Positions 10,795-20,551 of a DNA stretch of 44,642 nucleotides are shown one piece after another. A model generated the notes under the pieces. The model had not been told where the DNA came from. It searched no databases and saw only the letters and a list, made by a program, of their open reading frames with translations. The stretch is from positions 1 to 44,642 of the forward strand of contig VBKJ01000149.1 of assembly GCA_005879795.1 (NCBI GenBank), in the 5' to 3' direction. The position numbers were made by a program, and so were the translations under genes. Numbering within the stretch: position 1 is the first letter of the stretch; the number at the start of each line of letters is the position of its first letter. This DNA is from Deltaproteobacteria bacterium (GTDB taxonomy: Bacteria; Desulfobacterota; Binatia; DP-6).

Positions 10795-12359
10795 TCGCGG
10801 TCACGGCCGAGGAGATGCGCGCCCTCGACCGCTGGACGATCGAGCACGGCACGCCCGGGCACGTGCTCATGGAGCGGGCGGGGGCGGGGGCGGCGCGCGT
10901 GCTCGGCGAGCGGCTCCGCCGCCCGCGCGGCCCGGTGGTCGTGGTGTGCGGCCGGGGCAACAACGGCGGCGACGGCTTCGTCCTCGCGCGTCACCTGCGC
11001 CGCCGGCACATCCCGGTCGAGGTCTGGCTCGCGGCGCGTCCCGAGGAGGTGCGGGGCGACGCTGCGCGCATGCTGGCCGGGTGGCGGCGGGCGCGCGGCC
11101 GCATCCACCCGCTCGCCACGGCGGCCGACGTGGATGCGCTCGCGCGCCGGCTCGCGGCCGCTGCCGCCGTCGTCGACGCCCTCTTCGGCACCGGGCTCAA
11201 CGCGCCGGTCGCGGGCGTGGCGGGGGCGGCGATCGAGGCGATCAACGCGTGCGGCGCGCCGGTGCTGGCGGTCGACATCGCCTCCGGGCTCTCGGCGGAC
11301 ACCGGCCGGCCGCTCGGCGCGGCCGTGCGCGCCACGGTGACCGCCACCTTCGGCCACCCGAAGGTCGGCCAGCTCCTGTATCCTGGCGTCGAGCACACCG
11401 GGCTCCTCGCCGTGGTCGACATCGGCATCCCGGCCGAGGCGCTGGCCGCGGTCGCGCCGCGCGTCACCCTGCTCGAGAACCACGAGGTGGGCGCGCTCCT
11501 CCCGCCGCGCCGGCGCGACGCGCACAAGGGCGACTTCGGCCACGTGCTCGTGGTCGCCGGCTCGCGCGGCAAGACCGGCGCGGCGCTCCTCGCGGCCGGC
11601 GGGGCGGCCCGCGCCGGCGCGGGGCTCACGACGCTCGCCGTCCCGGCCACGCTCCAGCCCGTGCTGGAGGCGCAGGTGCGCGAGGCAATGACCGCGGCGC
11701 TGCCCGACACGAGCGACGGCGCCGCCCTCGACGCGCTCCTCGCCGGGCGCGCCGCCGTGGTGTGCGGGCCGGGGCTCGGCCAGGCGGCGGAGACGCGCGC
11801 GCTGGTCGCGCACGTGATCCGGCGCTCGTCCGCGCCGCTCGTGCTCGACGCCGATGGCCTCAACGCCGTCGCCGGCACCGGGCTCCTGCGCGCGCGGGCG
11901 GGGCCGACCGTCGTCACGCCGCACCCGGGCGAGATGGCGCGCCTCCTCGGCGCCGACACGGCCCGCGTGCAGGCCGACCGCCTCGGCGCCGCGCGCGCCT
12001 TCGCGTGCGCCGAGCGGGTGGTCGTCGTGCTGAAGGGGGCGCGCACGATCGTGGCCGCGCCCGACGGCGCCGGCGCCATCTGCCCGGCGGGCAACCCCGG
12101 CATGGCGAGCGGCGGGACGGGGGACGTGCTGGCCGGCGTCATCGGCGGGCTCATGGCCCAGGGCCTCGCGCCCTACGCGGCCGCGTCGCTCGGCGTGTTC
12201 GCGCACGGCGCGAGCGGCGACGCGGTGGCCGCCCGGCAGGGCGAGGTCGGGCTCCTCGCGGGCGACCTCCTCGCCGAGCTGCCGGCGACGCTCGCGCGCC
12301 TGCAGACGGCCGCGCGGCCCGAGGCGCCGGGCGGGCGAGGCTACCGTGCGGGCGCATGA
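10791..12359 (+). CDS. nnr: Bifunctional NAD(P)H-hydrate epimerase / ADP-dependent dehydratase
   Basis: A 522-residue fusion that repairs damaged NAD(P)H. The N-terminal YjeF_N half (epimerase, residues 1 to ~210) has [17 protein letters not shown] and DALFGTGL. The C-terminal ribokinase-like half (dehydratase) has [27 protein letters not shown] and the nucleotide motif GGTGD at 441-445. It starts at GTG 10791 in a GTGA overlap with the pdxJ stop. Its own stop lies inside the tsaE start region. Both halves look complete. Confidence 0.94.
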   Translation: MIAVTAEEMRALDRWTIEHGTPGHVLMERAGAGAARVLGERLRRPRGPVVVVCGRGNNGGDGFVLARHLRRRHIPVEVWLAARPEEVRGDAARMLAGWRRARGRIHPLATAADVDALARRLAAAAAVVDALFGTGLNAPVAGVAGAAIEAINACGAPVLAVDIASGLSADTGRPLGAAVRATVTATFGHPKVGQLLYPGVEHTGLLAVVDIGIPAEALAAVAPRVTLLENHEVGALLPPRRRDAHKGDFGHVLVVAGSRGKTGAALLAAGGAARAGAGLTTLAVPATLQPVLEAQVREAMTAALPDTSDGAALDALLAGRAAVVCGPGLGQAAETRALVAHVIRRSSAPLVLDADGLNAVAGTGLLRARAGPTVVTPHPGEMARLLGADTARVQADRLGAARAFACAERVVVVLKGARTIVAAPDGAGAICPAGNPGMASGGTGDVLAGVIGGLMAQGLAPYAAASLGVFAHGASGDAVAARQGEVGLLAGDLLAELPATLARLQTAARPEAPGGRGYRAGA

Positions 12360-12810
12360 GACGACGACGCGCTCGCCGGAGGAGACCGAGGCGCTCGGCG
12401 AGGTGCTCGGCCGCGCCGCCCGGGGCGGCGAGCTGATCGGGCTCGTCGGCGAGCTGGGCGCGGGCAAGACCTGCCTGGTGCGCGGCCTCGCGCGCGGCCT
12501 CGACATCGACCCCGAGCGCGTGCACAGCCCGTCGTTCACCATCGTGACCGAGTACGCGGGCGGGCGGCTCCCGCTCGCGCACGTCGACCTCTACCGCCTG
12601 GAGGCGCCGCTCGCCGACCCGCTCTTCCTGCGCGACGTCCTCTACGGCGACGGCGTGGCCGCGGTCGAGTGGTTCGAGCGCCTGCCCTCGGCCGCCGACG
12701 AGGAGGTCCTGCTCGTCACGCTGCGCTTCGCGTCGGGCGGGGGCAGGGCGATCCGGCTCGAGGCGCGCGGCGGGCGGCACGAGCGGCTGCTCCCGCCGTC
12801 ACCGAGCTAG
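12346..12810 (+). CDS. tsaE: tRNA threonylcarbamoyladenosine biosynthesis ATPase TsaE
   Basis: A 154-residue P-loop ATPase that works with TsaB-TsaD in making t6A37 on ANN-decoding tRNAs. Walker A GELGAGKT is at 35-42, followed by the VHSPSFTIV loop, the HVDLYRL motif and AVEWFERLP, the family ending. GTG at 12346 overlaps the nnr stop by 14 bases. The last 12 bases overlap the 3' end of the minus-strand gene. About 1.2 kb downstream a damaged second copy of this gene's 3' third is found (13963-14148). The t6A product is the substrate for MtaB, also encoded in this window. Confidence 0.93.
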   Translation: MRAHETTTRSPEETEALGEVLGRAARGGELIGLVGELGAGKTCLVRGLARGLDIDPERVHSPSFTIVTEYAGGRLPLAHVDLYRLEAPLADPLFLRDVLYGDGVAAVEWFERLPSAADEEVLLVTLRFASGGGRAIRLEARGGRHERLLPPSPS

Positions 12811-13845
12811 TGTCCCCGCCGCCTCGAGAGGGTAGCAGGCCTCGCGCCAGGCGCGCATCCCGCCGTCGAGCGCCACGGCGCGGGTGTAGCCCATGGTGCG
12901 CAGCGTCGCCGCCGCGAGCGTCGAGATCTTGCCGAACTCGCAGTAGGTGAGGATGCGCGCCGTCGGGTCGGGCAGCTCCTTGTCGACCCGCAGCTCGAGC
13001 TGCCCGCGGGCGAGGTGGTGAGCGCCCGGGACGTGCCCGGCGTCGTAGGCGTCGCGCTCGCGCACGTCGACGATCACGAGGTCCCGGTCGCCGGCTGCGA
13101 GCCGCTCCCGCACCTCCTCCATCGACATGAAGGAGATGCGGCTCGCGGCCTCGTCGAGGAGCTGGGTCACCGTCTTCCCGCCGGTGCGGTTCGTGCGCAG
13201 CGCCTCGGTCAGGTGCTCGGGCATCTCCAGGTTGAGCGCACGCATCTGCTCGACGAACGCCGCCCGCTCGCGCTTCTGGAGGCGCGGGTTCTCCGCGCGC
13301 TCCTGGGCGAGGGTGGTGACGGGCGTGCTCTTGTAGTTGTGGCCCGGGAAGACCTGGAGCGCCCCATCGAGCCGGAGAAGCTTCCCGAAGAGGCTGTCAT
13401 GGAGCGCCTCGGGATCGCCGCCCGGCAGGTCGGTGCGGCCGGTCGCCAGGCGGAGCAGCGTGTCGCCGGTCAGCACGCGGTCGGGAAGGACGAGGCAGAT
13501 CGAGTCGTCGGTGTGCCCGGGCGTGTGCAGCACCCGCAGGCGGAGCCTGCCGGCGATCAGCGTCTCGCCGTCGTCGACACGCACGTCGACGTAGGGCGCG
13601 CTGCTCGCGCGGTGCATGACCGCGGGCACGCGGAGGCGCGCCGAGAGCTCGCGCGCGGCGGAGAAGTGGTCGGCGTGGGTGTGGGTGTCGATCAGGTAGT
13701 GGAGGCGGAGCCCCGCCCGGGCCGCGAGCGCCAGGTAGCGGTCGATCTGGCCGAGCTCGGCATCGATGAGGACGGCGCTGCACGTTTCGGCGCACCCGAT
13801 CAGGTACGCCATGCAGCCGCCGGCGCGGACCTCCTCGAAGAGCAC
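12799..13845 (-). CDS. Metallo-beta-lactamase/rhodanese fusion, ETHE1-like persulfide dioxygenase
   Basis: About 348 residues with an N-terminal metallo-beta-lactamase fold (HTHADH metal motif, then HTPGHTDDS, LTGDTLL and FPGHNYKS) and a C-terminal rhodanese domain with active-site Cys in LTYCEFGKIS. Fusions of this kind oxidise or transfer sulfane sulfur in glutathione persulfide or polysulfide detoxification. The short metal set HxHxDH, GH, D, H fits the mono-iron ETHE1 group better than a dinuclear glyoxalase. The GTG start at 13845 is preferred; a TTG at 13884 adds 13 Arg/Pro-rich residues. It is the only minus-strand gene in the first 34 kb and lies between tsaE and a tsaE remnant, so it looks inserted. 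Confidence 0.85.
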   Translation of the reverse strand: MLFEEVRAGGCMAYLIGCAETCSAVLIDAELGQIDRYLALAARAGLRLHYLIDTHTHADHFSAARELSARLRVPAVMHRASSAPYVDVRVDDGETLIAGRLRLRVLHTPGHTDDSICLVLPDRVLTGDTLLRLATGRTDLPGGDPEALHDSLFGKLLRLDGALQVFPGHNYKSTPVTTLAQERAENPRLQKRERAAFVEQMRALNLEMPEHLTEALRTNRTGGKTVTQLLDEAASRISFMSMEEVRERLAAGDRDLVIVDVRERDAYDAGHVPGAHHLARGQLELRVDKELPDPTARILTYCEFGKISTLAAATLRTMGYTRAVALDGGMRAWREACYPLEAAGTLAR

Positions 13846-13962
13846 GGCGCGCGGGATTCTGCGGCCCCGGGGCGCCGGTGTCAACGTCGGCGCGGCGGTG
13901 CCGTCGGGCCGGCCGGGCTCCGACGATCGTCGAATCCCCTCGCCCCGGGGGCTCGCCCGGCC

Positions 13963-14148
13963 CGCCTTGAGGCGGCGCGCGACGATGCGCTATTCTTTGC
14001 AGGCGTGCTCTACGGCGAGGGAGTGGCGGCCGTCGAGTGGCTCGACCTGCTCCTCCCGGCCGCCGGAGACGGGGTCCTGCCGATCGCGCTCCGGGTGATG
14101 CCGGGCGGGGGCAGGGCCATCCGGCGCGTCCTCACGGCAATCGTGTAA
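13963..14148 (+). pseudogene. Remnant of a duplicated tsaE 3' end
   Basis: This frame reads RLEA, then [17 protein letters not shown], then GGGRAIR and a stop, which matches the C-terminal third of TsaE (RLEA, LFLRDVLYGDGVAAVEW, GGGRAIR). By hand alignment about 32 of 54 residues agree, and the DNA shares runs such as GGGCGGGGGCAGGGC. Nothing upstream of RLEA resembles TsaE: the Walker A domain is missing, so this cannot be a working gene. It flanks the persulfide dioxygenase gene opposite the real tsaE and also carries the probable lysC promoter. Function now, if any, would be as leader DNA. Confidence 0.8.
13967..13996 (+). promoter_or_regulatory. Probable lysC promoter inside the tsaE remnant
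   Basis: TTGAGG at 13967-13972, an 18-base spacer, then TATTCT at 13991-13996. This would start RNA near 14003 and give a ~150-base leader to lysC. The corresponding part of intact tsaE has CTCTTC where the remnant has the -10 TATTCT, so the -10 box seems to have arisen in the remnant. Confidence 0.45.
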
Positions 14149-14153
14149 ACCCC

Positions 14154-15380
14154 ATGCTGGTCGTCCAGAAGTTCGGCGGCACGTCGGTCGCCGATGTCGA
14201 GCGCATCCGCAACGTGGCCGGGCGCATCGCGCGCACGCGCGCGGCGGGACACGAGGTGGTGGTCGTGGTCTCGGCCATGGCGGGCGAGACGAACCGCCTC
14301 CTCGCCCTCGCGAAGGCGATCGCCCGCGCCCCGGACGAGCGCGAGTCGGACGCGCTGGTCGCGACCGGCGAGCAGGTGACCGCGGCGCTGACCGCCCTGG
14401 CGCTCGCTGACGCCGGCGTCGCCGCGCGCTCCTTCCTCGGCCACCAGGTGCGCATCGAGACCGACAGCGCCCACGGCCGCGCGCGCATCGTGCGCGTCGA
14501 CGTCGAGCGCCTGCGCGCCACCCTCGCCGCCGGCGCCGTAGCCGTGGTCGCCGGCTTCCAGGGCGTGGACGGGGAGGGGAGCATCACGACCCTCGGCCGC
14601 GGCGGCTCGGACACGAGCGCCGTCGCCCTCGCCGCCGCGCTCGGCGCGGCGGTGTGCGAGATCTACACCGACGTGGAGGGCGTCTACACGAGCGACCCGC
14701 GCATCGTCCCCCGCGCGCGCAAGCTCGAGCGCATCGTCTACGACGAGATGCTCGAGCTGGCGAGCCTGGGGGCCAAGGTGCTCCAGATCCGCTCGGTCGA
14801 GTTCGCCAAGCGCTACCGCGTGCCGGTCCACGTCCGCTCCGCCTTCAGCGAGGCGGAGGGGACCTGGGTCGCCGAGGAGGAACCCGGCATGGAAGAGGTG
14901 TCGGTCGCCGGCGTCGCCTACGACCGCGACGAGGCCAAGTTGACGGTGCTGCGCGTGCCGGACCGGCCCGGGCTGGCGGCGCGCGTCTTCGGTCCGATCG
15001 CCCGGGCGAACATCGTGGTCGACATGATCATCCAGAACGCGAGCGCCGACGGCACGACCGACCTGACCTTCACCGTGCCGCGCGGCGACTACGAGAAGGC
15101 GAAGGGGCTCCTCGAGGCGACCGCGGGCGAGGTCGGCGCCAAGGGCGTGGCCGGCCAGCTCGACGTCGCCAAGGTGTCGATCGTCGGCGTGGCCATGCGC
15201 ACGCACGCCGGCATCGCGGCGCGCATGTTCGAGGTCCTCGCCAAGGAGGGGATCAACATCCAGATGATCTCCACCTCGGAGATCAAGATCTCCGTCGTCA
15301 TCGACGCCAAGTACACCGAGCTCGCGGTGCGCGCGCTGCACGACGCCTTTATCGGCGCCGCGCCCGAGAAGCGTCCATGA
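14154..15380 (+). CDS. lysC: Aspartate kinase
   Basis: A 408-residue enzyme phosphorylating L-aspartate, the first step to lysine, methionine, threonine and diaminopimelate. KFGGTS lies at 6-11, followed by [11 protein letters not shown], the GFQGVD and [10 protein letters not shown] loops, [13 protein letters not shown], and two C-terminal ACT domains (from about residue 265), the second with [11 protein letters not shown]. This is the monofunctional, single-chain-length type, normally feedback-inhibited through the ACT domains. ATG 14154 begins the conserved core; earlier in-frame sequence is the tsaE remnant. Its stop overlaps the cimA ATG (ATGA). Confidence 0.95.
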   Translation: MLVVQKFGGTSVADVERIRNVAGRIARTRAAGHEVVVVVSAMAGETNRLLALAKAIARAPDERESDALVATGEQVTAALTALALADAGVAARSFLGHQVRIETDSAHGRARIVRVDVERLRATLAAGAVAVVAGFQGVDGEGSITTLGRGGSDTSAVALAAALGAAVCEIYTDVEGVYTSDPRIVPRARKLERIVYDEMLELASLGAKVLQIRSVEFAKRYRVPVHVRSAFSEAEGTWVAEEEPGMEEVSVAGVAYDRDEAKLTVLRVPDRPGLAARVFGPIARANIVVDMIIQNASADGTTDLTFTVPRGDYEKAKGLLEATAGEVGAKGVAGQLDVAKVSIVGVAMRTHAGIAARMFEVLAKEGINIQMISTSEIKISVVIDAKYTELAVRALHDAFIGAAPEKRP

Positions 15381-16993
15381 GGCGCGTCCAGCTCTACGAC
15401 ACGACGCTGCGCGACGGGACGCAGGCCGAGGACATCTCCTTCACGCTCGAGGACAAGATCCGCATCGCCGAGCGGCTCGACGACCTCGGCCTCCACTACA
15501 TCGAGGGCGGCTGGCCGGGCTCGAACCCGCGCGACGAGGAGTTCTTCCGCGCCGTCAAGCGCGCGGGCCTCCGGCACGCGAAGGTGGCGGCCTTCGGCTC
15601 GACCCGCCGGGCGGGCGTGAAGGCCGCCGACGACCGCAACCTGCTCCTCTGCCTGCGCGCCGAGACCCCGGTCATCACCATCGTCGGCAAGACCTGGGAC
15701 CTCCACGTGCGCGAGGACCTGCGCATCCCCCTCGAGGAGAACCTCGAGGTCATCCACGATTCCGTCGCCTATCTGCGCAAGCGGGCCGACGAGGTGATCT
15801 TCGACGCCGAGCATTTTTTCGACGGCCTCGCGGCCGAGCGGGACTACGCGCTCGCGTGCCTGCGCGCCGCCGCGGAGGCGGGCGCGACGCTCATCTGCCT
15901 GTGCGACACGCGTGGCGGCTCGCTGCCGGCGGCGATCGGGGCCGGCGTGGACGCGGCCCGGGCCGCCGTCCCGACCCCGCTCGGCATCCACTGCCACAAC
16001 GACTGCGAGCTGGCGGTCGCGAACTCGGTCGAGGGCATTGCCCACGGCTGCGTGCAGGTGCAGGGCACGATCAACGGCTTCGGCGAGCGCTGCGGGAACG
16101 CGAACCTGGTGTCGGTGATCCCGGTGCTGCAGCTGAAGCACGGGCATCACTGCGTGACGGCCGCACAGCTCAAGAAGCTCTCCGAGGTCTCGCATCTGGT
16201 CTACGAGCTCGCCAACCTGGAGCCCAACAAGCGCCAGGCCTTCGTCGGCCAGAGCGCCTTCGCGCACAAGGGCGGGCTCCACGTGGCCGCCGTGCAGAAG
16301 AACCCGACCACGTACGAGCACATCGACCCGGACCTGGTCGGCAACAGCCAGCGCGTGCTGGTCTCCGATCTGGCCGGGCGCTCGAACCTCCTCTACAAGG
16401 CCGCCCAGTTCGGCCTCGACCTCGAGTCGAACCAGCCGGCGGTCGCGACGCTGCTGCGCGAGCTGAAGGACCTCGAGGCGAGGGGCTTCGCCTTCGAGGG
16501 TGCCGAGGCGTCGTTCGAACTCCTCATGCGCAAGGCGATCGAGGGCGACCGGCTCCGCTTCTATCGCCTGATCGGCTTTCGCGTGATCGACGAGAAGCGG
16601 ACCGAGGGCGAGCCGTCCATCGCCGAGGCGACCATCATGCTCGAAGGCCCGGACGGGCAGATCGAGCACACGGCTGCGCAGGGCAACGGCCCCGTAAACG
16701 CCCTCGACCGCGCACTCCGCAAGGCGCTCGGCAAGTTCTACCCCGAGGTCGAGCACGTGCGCCTGCACGACTACAAGGTGCGCGTGCTCGGCAACGACGC
16801 GGGCACCGAAGCCGCGGTGCGCGTCCTCATCGAGTCGGGCGACGAGCACGAGCGCTGGGGGACGGTGGGCGTGTCGCACAACGTGATCGAGGCGAGCTGG
16901 CAGGCCCTGGTCGACAGCATGGACTACAAGCTCTACAAGGAGCGCCGGGGAGCCCACCGCCGCCGCCGGGCATCGGACGCGCACCGCGGCTGA
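15377..16993 (+). CDS. cimA: (R)-citramalate synthase
   Basis: A 538-residue enzyme of the DRE-TIM barrel superfamily that condenses pyruvate and acetyl-CoA to citramalate, giving isoleucine without threonine deaminase. The N-terminal [38 protein letters not shown] and DAEHFFDG are characteristic of the CimA subfamily rather than of isopropylmalate synthase. [13 protein letters not shown] is the metal site and the C-terminal part is the LeuA-type allosteric domain with GNGPVNALD. Overlap with lysC (ATGA) joins two branches of branched-chain and aspartate-family amino-acid synthesis. The last ~15 residues are Arg/His-rich and unconserved. Confidence 0.93.
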   Translation: MRRVQLYDTTLRDGTQAEDISFTLEDKIRIAERLDDLGLHYIEGGWPGSNPRDEEFFRAVKRAGLRHAKVAAFGSTRRAGVKAADDRNLLLCLRAETPVITIVGKTWDLHVREDLRIPLEENLEVIHDSVAYLRKRADEVIFDAEHFFDGLAAERDYALACLRAAAEAGATLICLCDTRGGSLPAAIGAGVDAARAAVPTPLGIHCHNDCELAVANSVEGIAHGCVQVQGTINGFGERCGNANLVSVIPVLQLKHGHHCVTAAQLKKLSEVSHLVYELANLEPNKRQAFVGQSAFAHKGGLHVAAVQKNPTTYEHIDPDLVGNSQRVLVSDLAGRSNLLYKAAQFGLDLESNQPAVATLLRELKDLEARGFAFEGAEASFELLMRKAIEGDRLRFYRLIGFRVIDEKRTEGEPSIAEATIMLEGPDGQIEHTAAQGNGPVNALDRALRKALGKFYPEVEHVRLHDYKVRVLGNDAGTEAAVRVLIESGDEHERWGTVGVSHNVIEASWQALVDSMDYKLYKERRGAHRRRRASDAHRG

Positions 16994-17021
16994 CCCGGGC
17001 GCGGGCTGCTCCCCGCAGGCC

Positions 17022-18146
17022 ATGCGCATCTACCTCGACCACAACGCGACGGCGCCGCTCCGGCCCGAGGTGCGGCAGGCCATGCTGCCCTTCCTGGGGC
17101 CGCCCGCGAACCCCTCGAGCGCGCACCGCGAGGGGGCGCACGCCCGGAGCGCGCTCGAGACGGCGCGGGCGCAGGTAGCCGCGCTCGTCGGCGCCGCGCC
17201 GGCGGAGATCGTGCTCACGAGCGGCGCGACCGAGGCGAACAACCTGGCGCTGCGCGGCACGGCCGCCGGACGGGGCATCGTGACAACGGCCGGTGAGCAT
17301 GCCTCGGTACTGGAGACGGCGCGGGCCGTGGCTGCGCCGCTCACCGTCGTGCCGGTCGACGGCGAGGGGCGGGTGGACGCCGCGCGGGTCGTCGCCGCGT
17401 GCGATGCCCGGAGCGGGCTCGTGAGCGTCGGGCTCGCCAACGGCGAGGTCGGCTCGGTGGCGCCGGTCGGCGCGATCGCGGCCGCGCTCCGCGGGCGCCG
17501 CCTCCTGGTGCACAGCGACGCGGCGCAGGCGGCGGGCCGCATCCCGGTCGACGTCGCCGCCCTCGGCGTCGACCTCCTCTCGCTCTCGGCGCACAAGATG
17601 GGCGGGCCGGCGGGCGTCGGCGCGCTCTGGGTGCGGCGCGGTGTGGAGCTCGCCGCGCAGGCGACCGGCGGGCCCCAGGAGCGCGGCCGGCGTGCCGGGA
17701 CGGAGAGCGTGGCGGCGATCGTCGGCTTCGGCGTGGCGGCGGAGCTGGCGCGCGCCGAGCTGGCCGCGCACGCGGCGGCCGCGGTGGGGCTCGTCGAGCG
17801 GCTGTGGACGGGGCTCTGCGCGCGCGTGCCGGGCGTGGTGCGGAACGGTCCGGCCGAGGGGCCGCGGCTCCCGAACACGCTCAACGTCTCCTTCCCAGGC
17901 TGCGCCGGCGAGAGCCTCCTCGTCCTCCTCGACCTGGCCGGCGTGGCGGTCTCGCTCGGCTCGGCGTGCGCCGCAGGGGCCGCCGAGCCCTCGCACGTGC
18001 TCCTCGCCATGGGACGCGACCGCGACGCGGCGCGGAGCGGGATGCGGCTCAGCGTCGGGCCGTCCACCACCACGGCCGACATCGACCGCGTCCTCGAGCT
18101 CTTGCCGGTCCTCGTGGCGCAGGCGCGCGGAGAAGCGGCGGCCTAG
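17022..18146 (+). CDS. Cysteine desulfurase (NifS/IscS family)
   Basis: A 374-residue PLP enzyme taking sulfur from cysteine as a persulfide. YLDHNATAPL opens the fold, TSGATEANN and HSDAAQAAG bind cofactor, the Schiff-base lysine is Lys192 in SAHKMGG, and the catalytic Cys316 is in GSACAAG on a short loop. The following gene is MnmA, one base away from the stop, so the natural reading is that this desulfurase feeds sulfur to tRNA thiolation, though a role in Fe-S assembly is also possible. No IscU-like scaffold is encoded nearby. Subgroup (NifS versus IscS) is not settled by sequence alone. Confidence 0.92.
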   Translation: MRIYLDHNATAPLRPEVRQAMLPFLGPPANPSSAHREGAHARSALETARAQVAALVGAAPAEIVLTSGATEANNLALRGTAAGRGIVTTAGEHASVLETARAVAAPLTVVPVDGEGRVDAARVVAACDARSGLVSVGLANGEVGSVAPVGAIAAALRGRRLLVHSDAAQAAGRIPVDVAALGVDLLSLSAHKMGGPAGVGALWVRRGVELAAQATGGPQERGRRAGTESVAAIVGFGVAAELARAELAAHAAAAVGLVERLWTGLCARVPGVVRNGPAEGPRLPNTLNVSFPGCAGESLLVLLDLAGVAVSLGSACAAGAAEPSHVLLAMGRDRDAARSGMRLSVGPSTTTADIDRVLELLPVLVAQARGEAAA

Positions 18147-18147
18147 C

Positions 18148-19230
18148 GTGCGCCCACGGGAGCGGGTCGTTGTCGCCATGAGCGGCGGCGTGGATAGTGC
18201 GGTCGCGGCCGCGCGCTGCGTGGCCGCGGGCCACGACGTGATCGGCATCTCGCTCCGCCTCGCGCCGGGCGGGAGCGGGAGCTGCTGCTCGCTCGACGAC
18301 TTCCACGACGCCCGCGCCGTCGCCGACCGCCTCGGCTTGCCGCACTACGTCTTCGACCTCGCCGACGATTTCGAGCGGCACGTGATCCGTCCCTTCGTCG
18401 CCGAGTACGTGGCCGGCCGCACCCCGAACCCCTGCGCGCGCTGCAACCGCCAGCTCAAGTTCGGCGTCCTCTGGGAGCGCGCGCGGGCGCTCGGCGCCCG
18501 CTGGCTCGCGACCGGTCACTACGCGCGCATCGGGACCGACCCGGCGACGGGCCGCCCCTGCCTCCGGACGGCCGCCGACGCGGCCAAGGACCAGACCTAC
18601 TTCCTCTTCGCGCTCGGCCAGGCCGACCTGGCGCACACGCTCTTCCCGGTGGGCGAGCTGACCAAGGCGGAGGTCCGCGGCGAGGCCACCCGGCTCGGGC
18701 TCGCGGTCGCCGACAAGCCCGAGAGCATGGAGGTCTGCTTCGTGCCGGACGGCGACGCGGCCGGATTCGTCGAGCGGCACGCGCCGGCGGGGACGCTGCG
18801 TGCGGGCCGCATCGTGGACGAGGCGGGGCGCGAGCTCGGGCGGCACGCGGGCGTGCACCGCTTCACCGTGGGCCAGCGCCGCGGCCTCGGGCTCGGCTGC
18901 GGCCATGGCACCCGCCGATATGTCCGGGCACTCGACGCGAGCACGGCGACGGTCACGGTGAGCGAGGCGGCGGGGCTCCGCGCCCGCGGGCTCGTGGCGC
19001 GCGACGTGTCGTGGACGGGCGGGCCGGCCCCGGCCCCGGACACGCCGCTCGCCGTCCGCATCCGCCACCGCCACCCGCCCGTCCCGGCGCGGCTCGCCCG
19101 CGCGGACGGCGCGGCCGCGACGGTGCTCTTCGAGGGCGACGGGCCGGCCGTCACGCCCGGGCAGGCGGCAGTCTTCTACCGCGGCGACACCGTCCTCGGC
19201 GGCGGCTGGATCGCGGGGGACGTCGCCTAG
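18148..19230 (+). CDS. mnmA: tRNA-specific 2-thiouridylase MnmA
   Basis: A 360-residue ATP-dependent enzyme placing sulfur on U34 of Lys, Glu and Gln tRNAs. The PP-loop SGGVDS is near residues 13-18, the nucleophile Cys96 is in NPCARCN, and the persulfide-carrying Cys197 is in MEVCFVPDGD. The central GQRRGLGLGCG motif and the C-terminal beta-barrel (VTPGQAAVFYRGD) are complete. GTG 18148 is one base after the cysteine desulfurase stop, which leaves no room for an independent promoter. Confidence 0.95.
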   Translation: MRPRERVVVAMSGGVDSAVAAARCVAAGHDVIGISLRLAPGGSGSCCSLDDFHDARAVADRLGLPHYVFDLADDFERHVIRPFVAEYVAGRTPNPCARCNRQLKFGVLWERARALGARWLATGHYARIGTDPATGRPCLRTAADAAKDQTYFLFALGQADLAHTLFPVGELTKAEVRGEATRLGLAVADKPESMEVCFVPDGDAAGFVERHAPAGTLRAGRIVDEAGRELGRHAGVHRFTVGQRRGLGLGCGHGTRRYVRALDASTATVTVSEAAGLRARGLVARDVSWTGGPAPAPDTPLAVRIRHRHPPVPARLARADGAAATVLFEGDGPAVTPGQAAVFYRGDTVLGGGWIAGDVA

Positions 19231-19240
19231 CGAGCGGCCG

Positions 19241-20551
19241 ATGACCCGGGTCTCGATGGCCACCCTCGGCTGCAAGGTGAACGCCTACGACTCGGCGACC
19301 ATCGCCGACCGCCTGCGGGCCGCGGGCTGTGAGATCGTCCCCGCGGGCGCGCCCGCCGACGTGGTGGTCGTCAACTCCTGCACGGTGACCGACGCCGCCG
19401 ACGCCGAGAGCCGCCGGCTCGCGCGCCGCGCCCGGCGCGAGCACCCCGCCGCACGCGTCATCCTGACCGGCTGCTACGCGCAGACGAAGGCCGCCGAGGC
19501 CGCGGCCGAGCCGGCGGTCGACCACGTGATCGGCTTGAACCGCCTCGAGGCGCTGGTGGCCGCCGTCACCGCGCCGCTTCCGGCCGTGGCACGCGTTGTC
19601 GTCGGTAACGCGCGCCGGGAGCGGACGGTCACGACCTTCGGCGCGCGCACCTTCGCGGGGCAGACGCGCGCCTTCCTGAAGGTGCAGGAGGGCTGCGACC
19701 TCTTCTGCACGTTCTGCATCATCCCGCTCGCGCGCGGTGCCAGCCGGAGCCTCGCGCCGCGCGACGTGCTCGCCGAGGTGGCGGCCCTCGCCCGCGCGGG
19801 CTTCGAGGAGGTCGTGCTCACCGGTGTCCACCTGGGCGGCTACGGGCAGGACCTGACCCCGCCGGTCGACCTCGCCTGGCTGGTCGCCGCCCTCGCCGAG
19901 CAAGGGCTCGTGCCGCGCCTCCGCCTCTCCTCGATCGACCCCCACGAGGTGACCGAGCCGCTCGTCCGCCTGCTGGCGCGCGCGCCGGCGCTCTGCCCGC
20001 ACCTCCACGTCCCGCTCCAGTCGGGCGACGACACGGTCCTCCGCCGCATGCGCCGGCGCTACGACACGGCGCTCGCGCGCGAGCGGCTCGCGATGATGCG
20101 CGAGCTCCTGCCCGAGGCCGCCATCGGCACGGACCTGATCGCCGGCTTCCCGGGCGAGGACGAGGCCGCCTTCGAGCGCACGCTCGCCTTCGTCGAGGAG
20201 AGCCCGTTCACTTACCTGCACGTCTTCCCCTACTCGGTACGGAGCGGGACGACCGCCGCCAAGCTCGAGGGACGGAATCCGCCCGCCACCATCGTGGCGC
20301 GCGCGCGCCGCCTGCGCGCGCTCGGCGAGCGCAAGCGCGCGGCGTTCGCCCGCCGCTTCGACGGCGCGGAGGCGGAGGTGCTGGTCGAGACGACGCGCGA
20401 CCCCGCGAGCGGCCACCTGCGCGGCTACACGCGCAACTACCTGCGGGCCCGCCTGGCCGGGCCCGACGCGTGGCGCGGGCAGCGCCTGCGTGCGCGCCTC
20501 GCCGTGGGGCGCGCGGGCGAGGTGACCGCGGCCGAGGCTCGGGAGGCATGA
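19241..20551 (+). CDS. mtaB: tRNA t6A37 methylthiotransferase MtaB
   Basis: A 436-residue radical-SAM enzyme adding a 2-methylthio group to t6A37. The N-terminal UPF0004 domain starts with TLGCKVNAYDS and supplies three more cluster cysteines (NSCTVTD, TGCYAQ). The radical-SAM cluster is C152-x3-C156-x2-C159 (CDLFCTFC), followed by IIPLARGASRS and the GVHLGGYG segment typical of MtaB rather than MiaB or RimO. A C-terminal TRAM-like stretch is present. It uses the t6A made with TsaE, encoded upstream. Its stop overlaps the rnc ATG (ATGA). Confidence 0.92.
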   Translation: MTRVSMATLGCKVNAYDSATIADRLRAAGCEIVPAGAPADVVVVNSCTVTDAADAESRRLARRARREHPAARVILTGCYAQTKAAEAAAEPAVDHVIGLNRLEALVAAVTAPLPAVARVVVGNARRERTVTTFGARTFAGQTRAFLKVQEGCDLFCTFCIIPLARGASRSLAPRDVLAEVAALARAGFEEVVLTGVHLGGYGQDLTPPVDLAWLVAALAEQGLVPRLRLSSIDPHEVTEPLVRLLARAPALCPHLHVPLQSGDDTVLRRMRRRYDTALARERLAMMRELLPEAAIGTDLIAGFPGEDEAAFERTLAFVEESPFTYLHVFPYSVRSGTTAAKLEGRNPPATIVARARRLRALGERKRAAFARRFDGAEAEVLVETTRDPASGHLRGYTRNYLRARLAGPDAWRGQRLRARLAVGRAGEVTAAEAREA

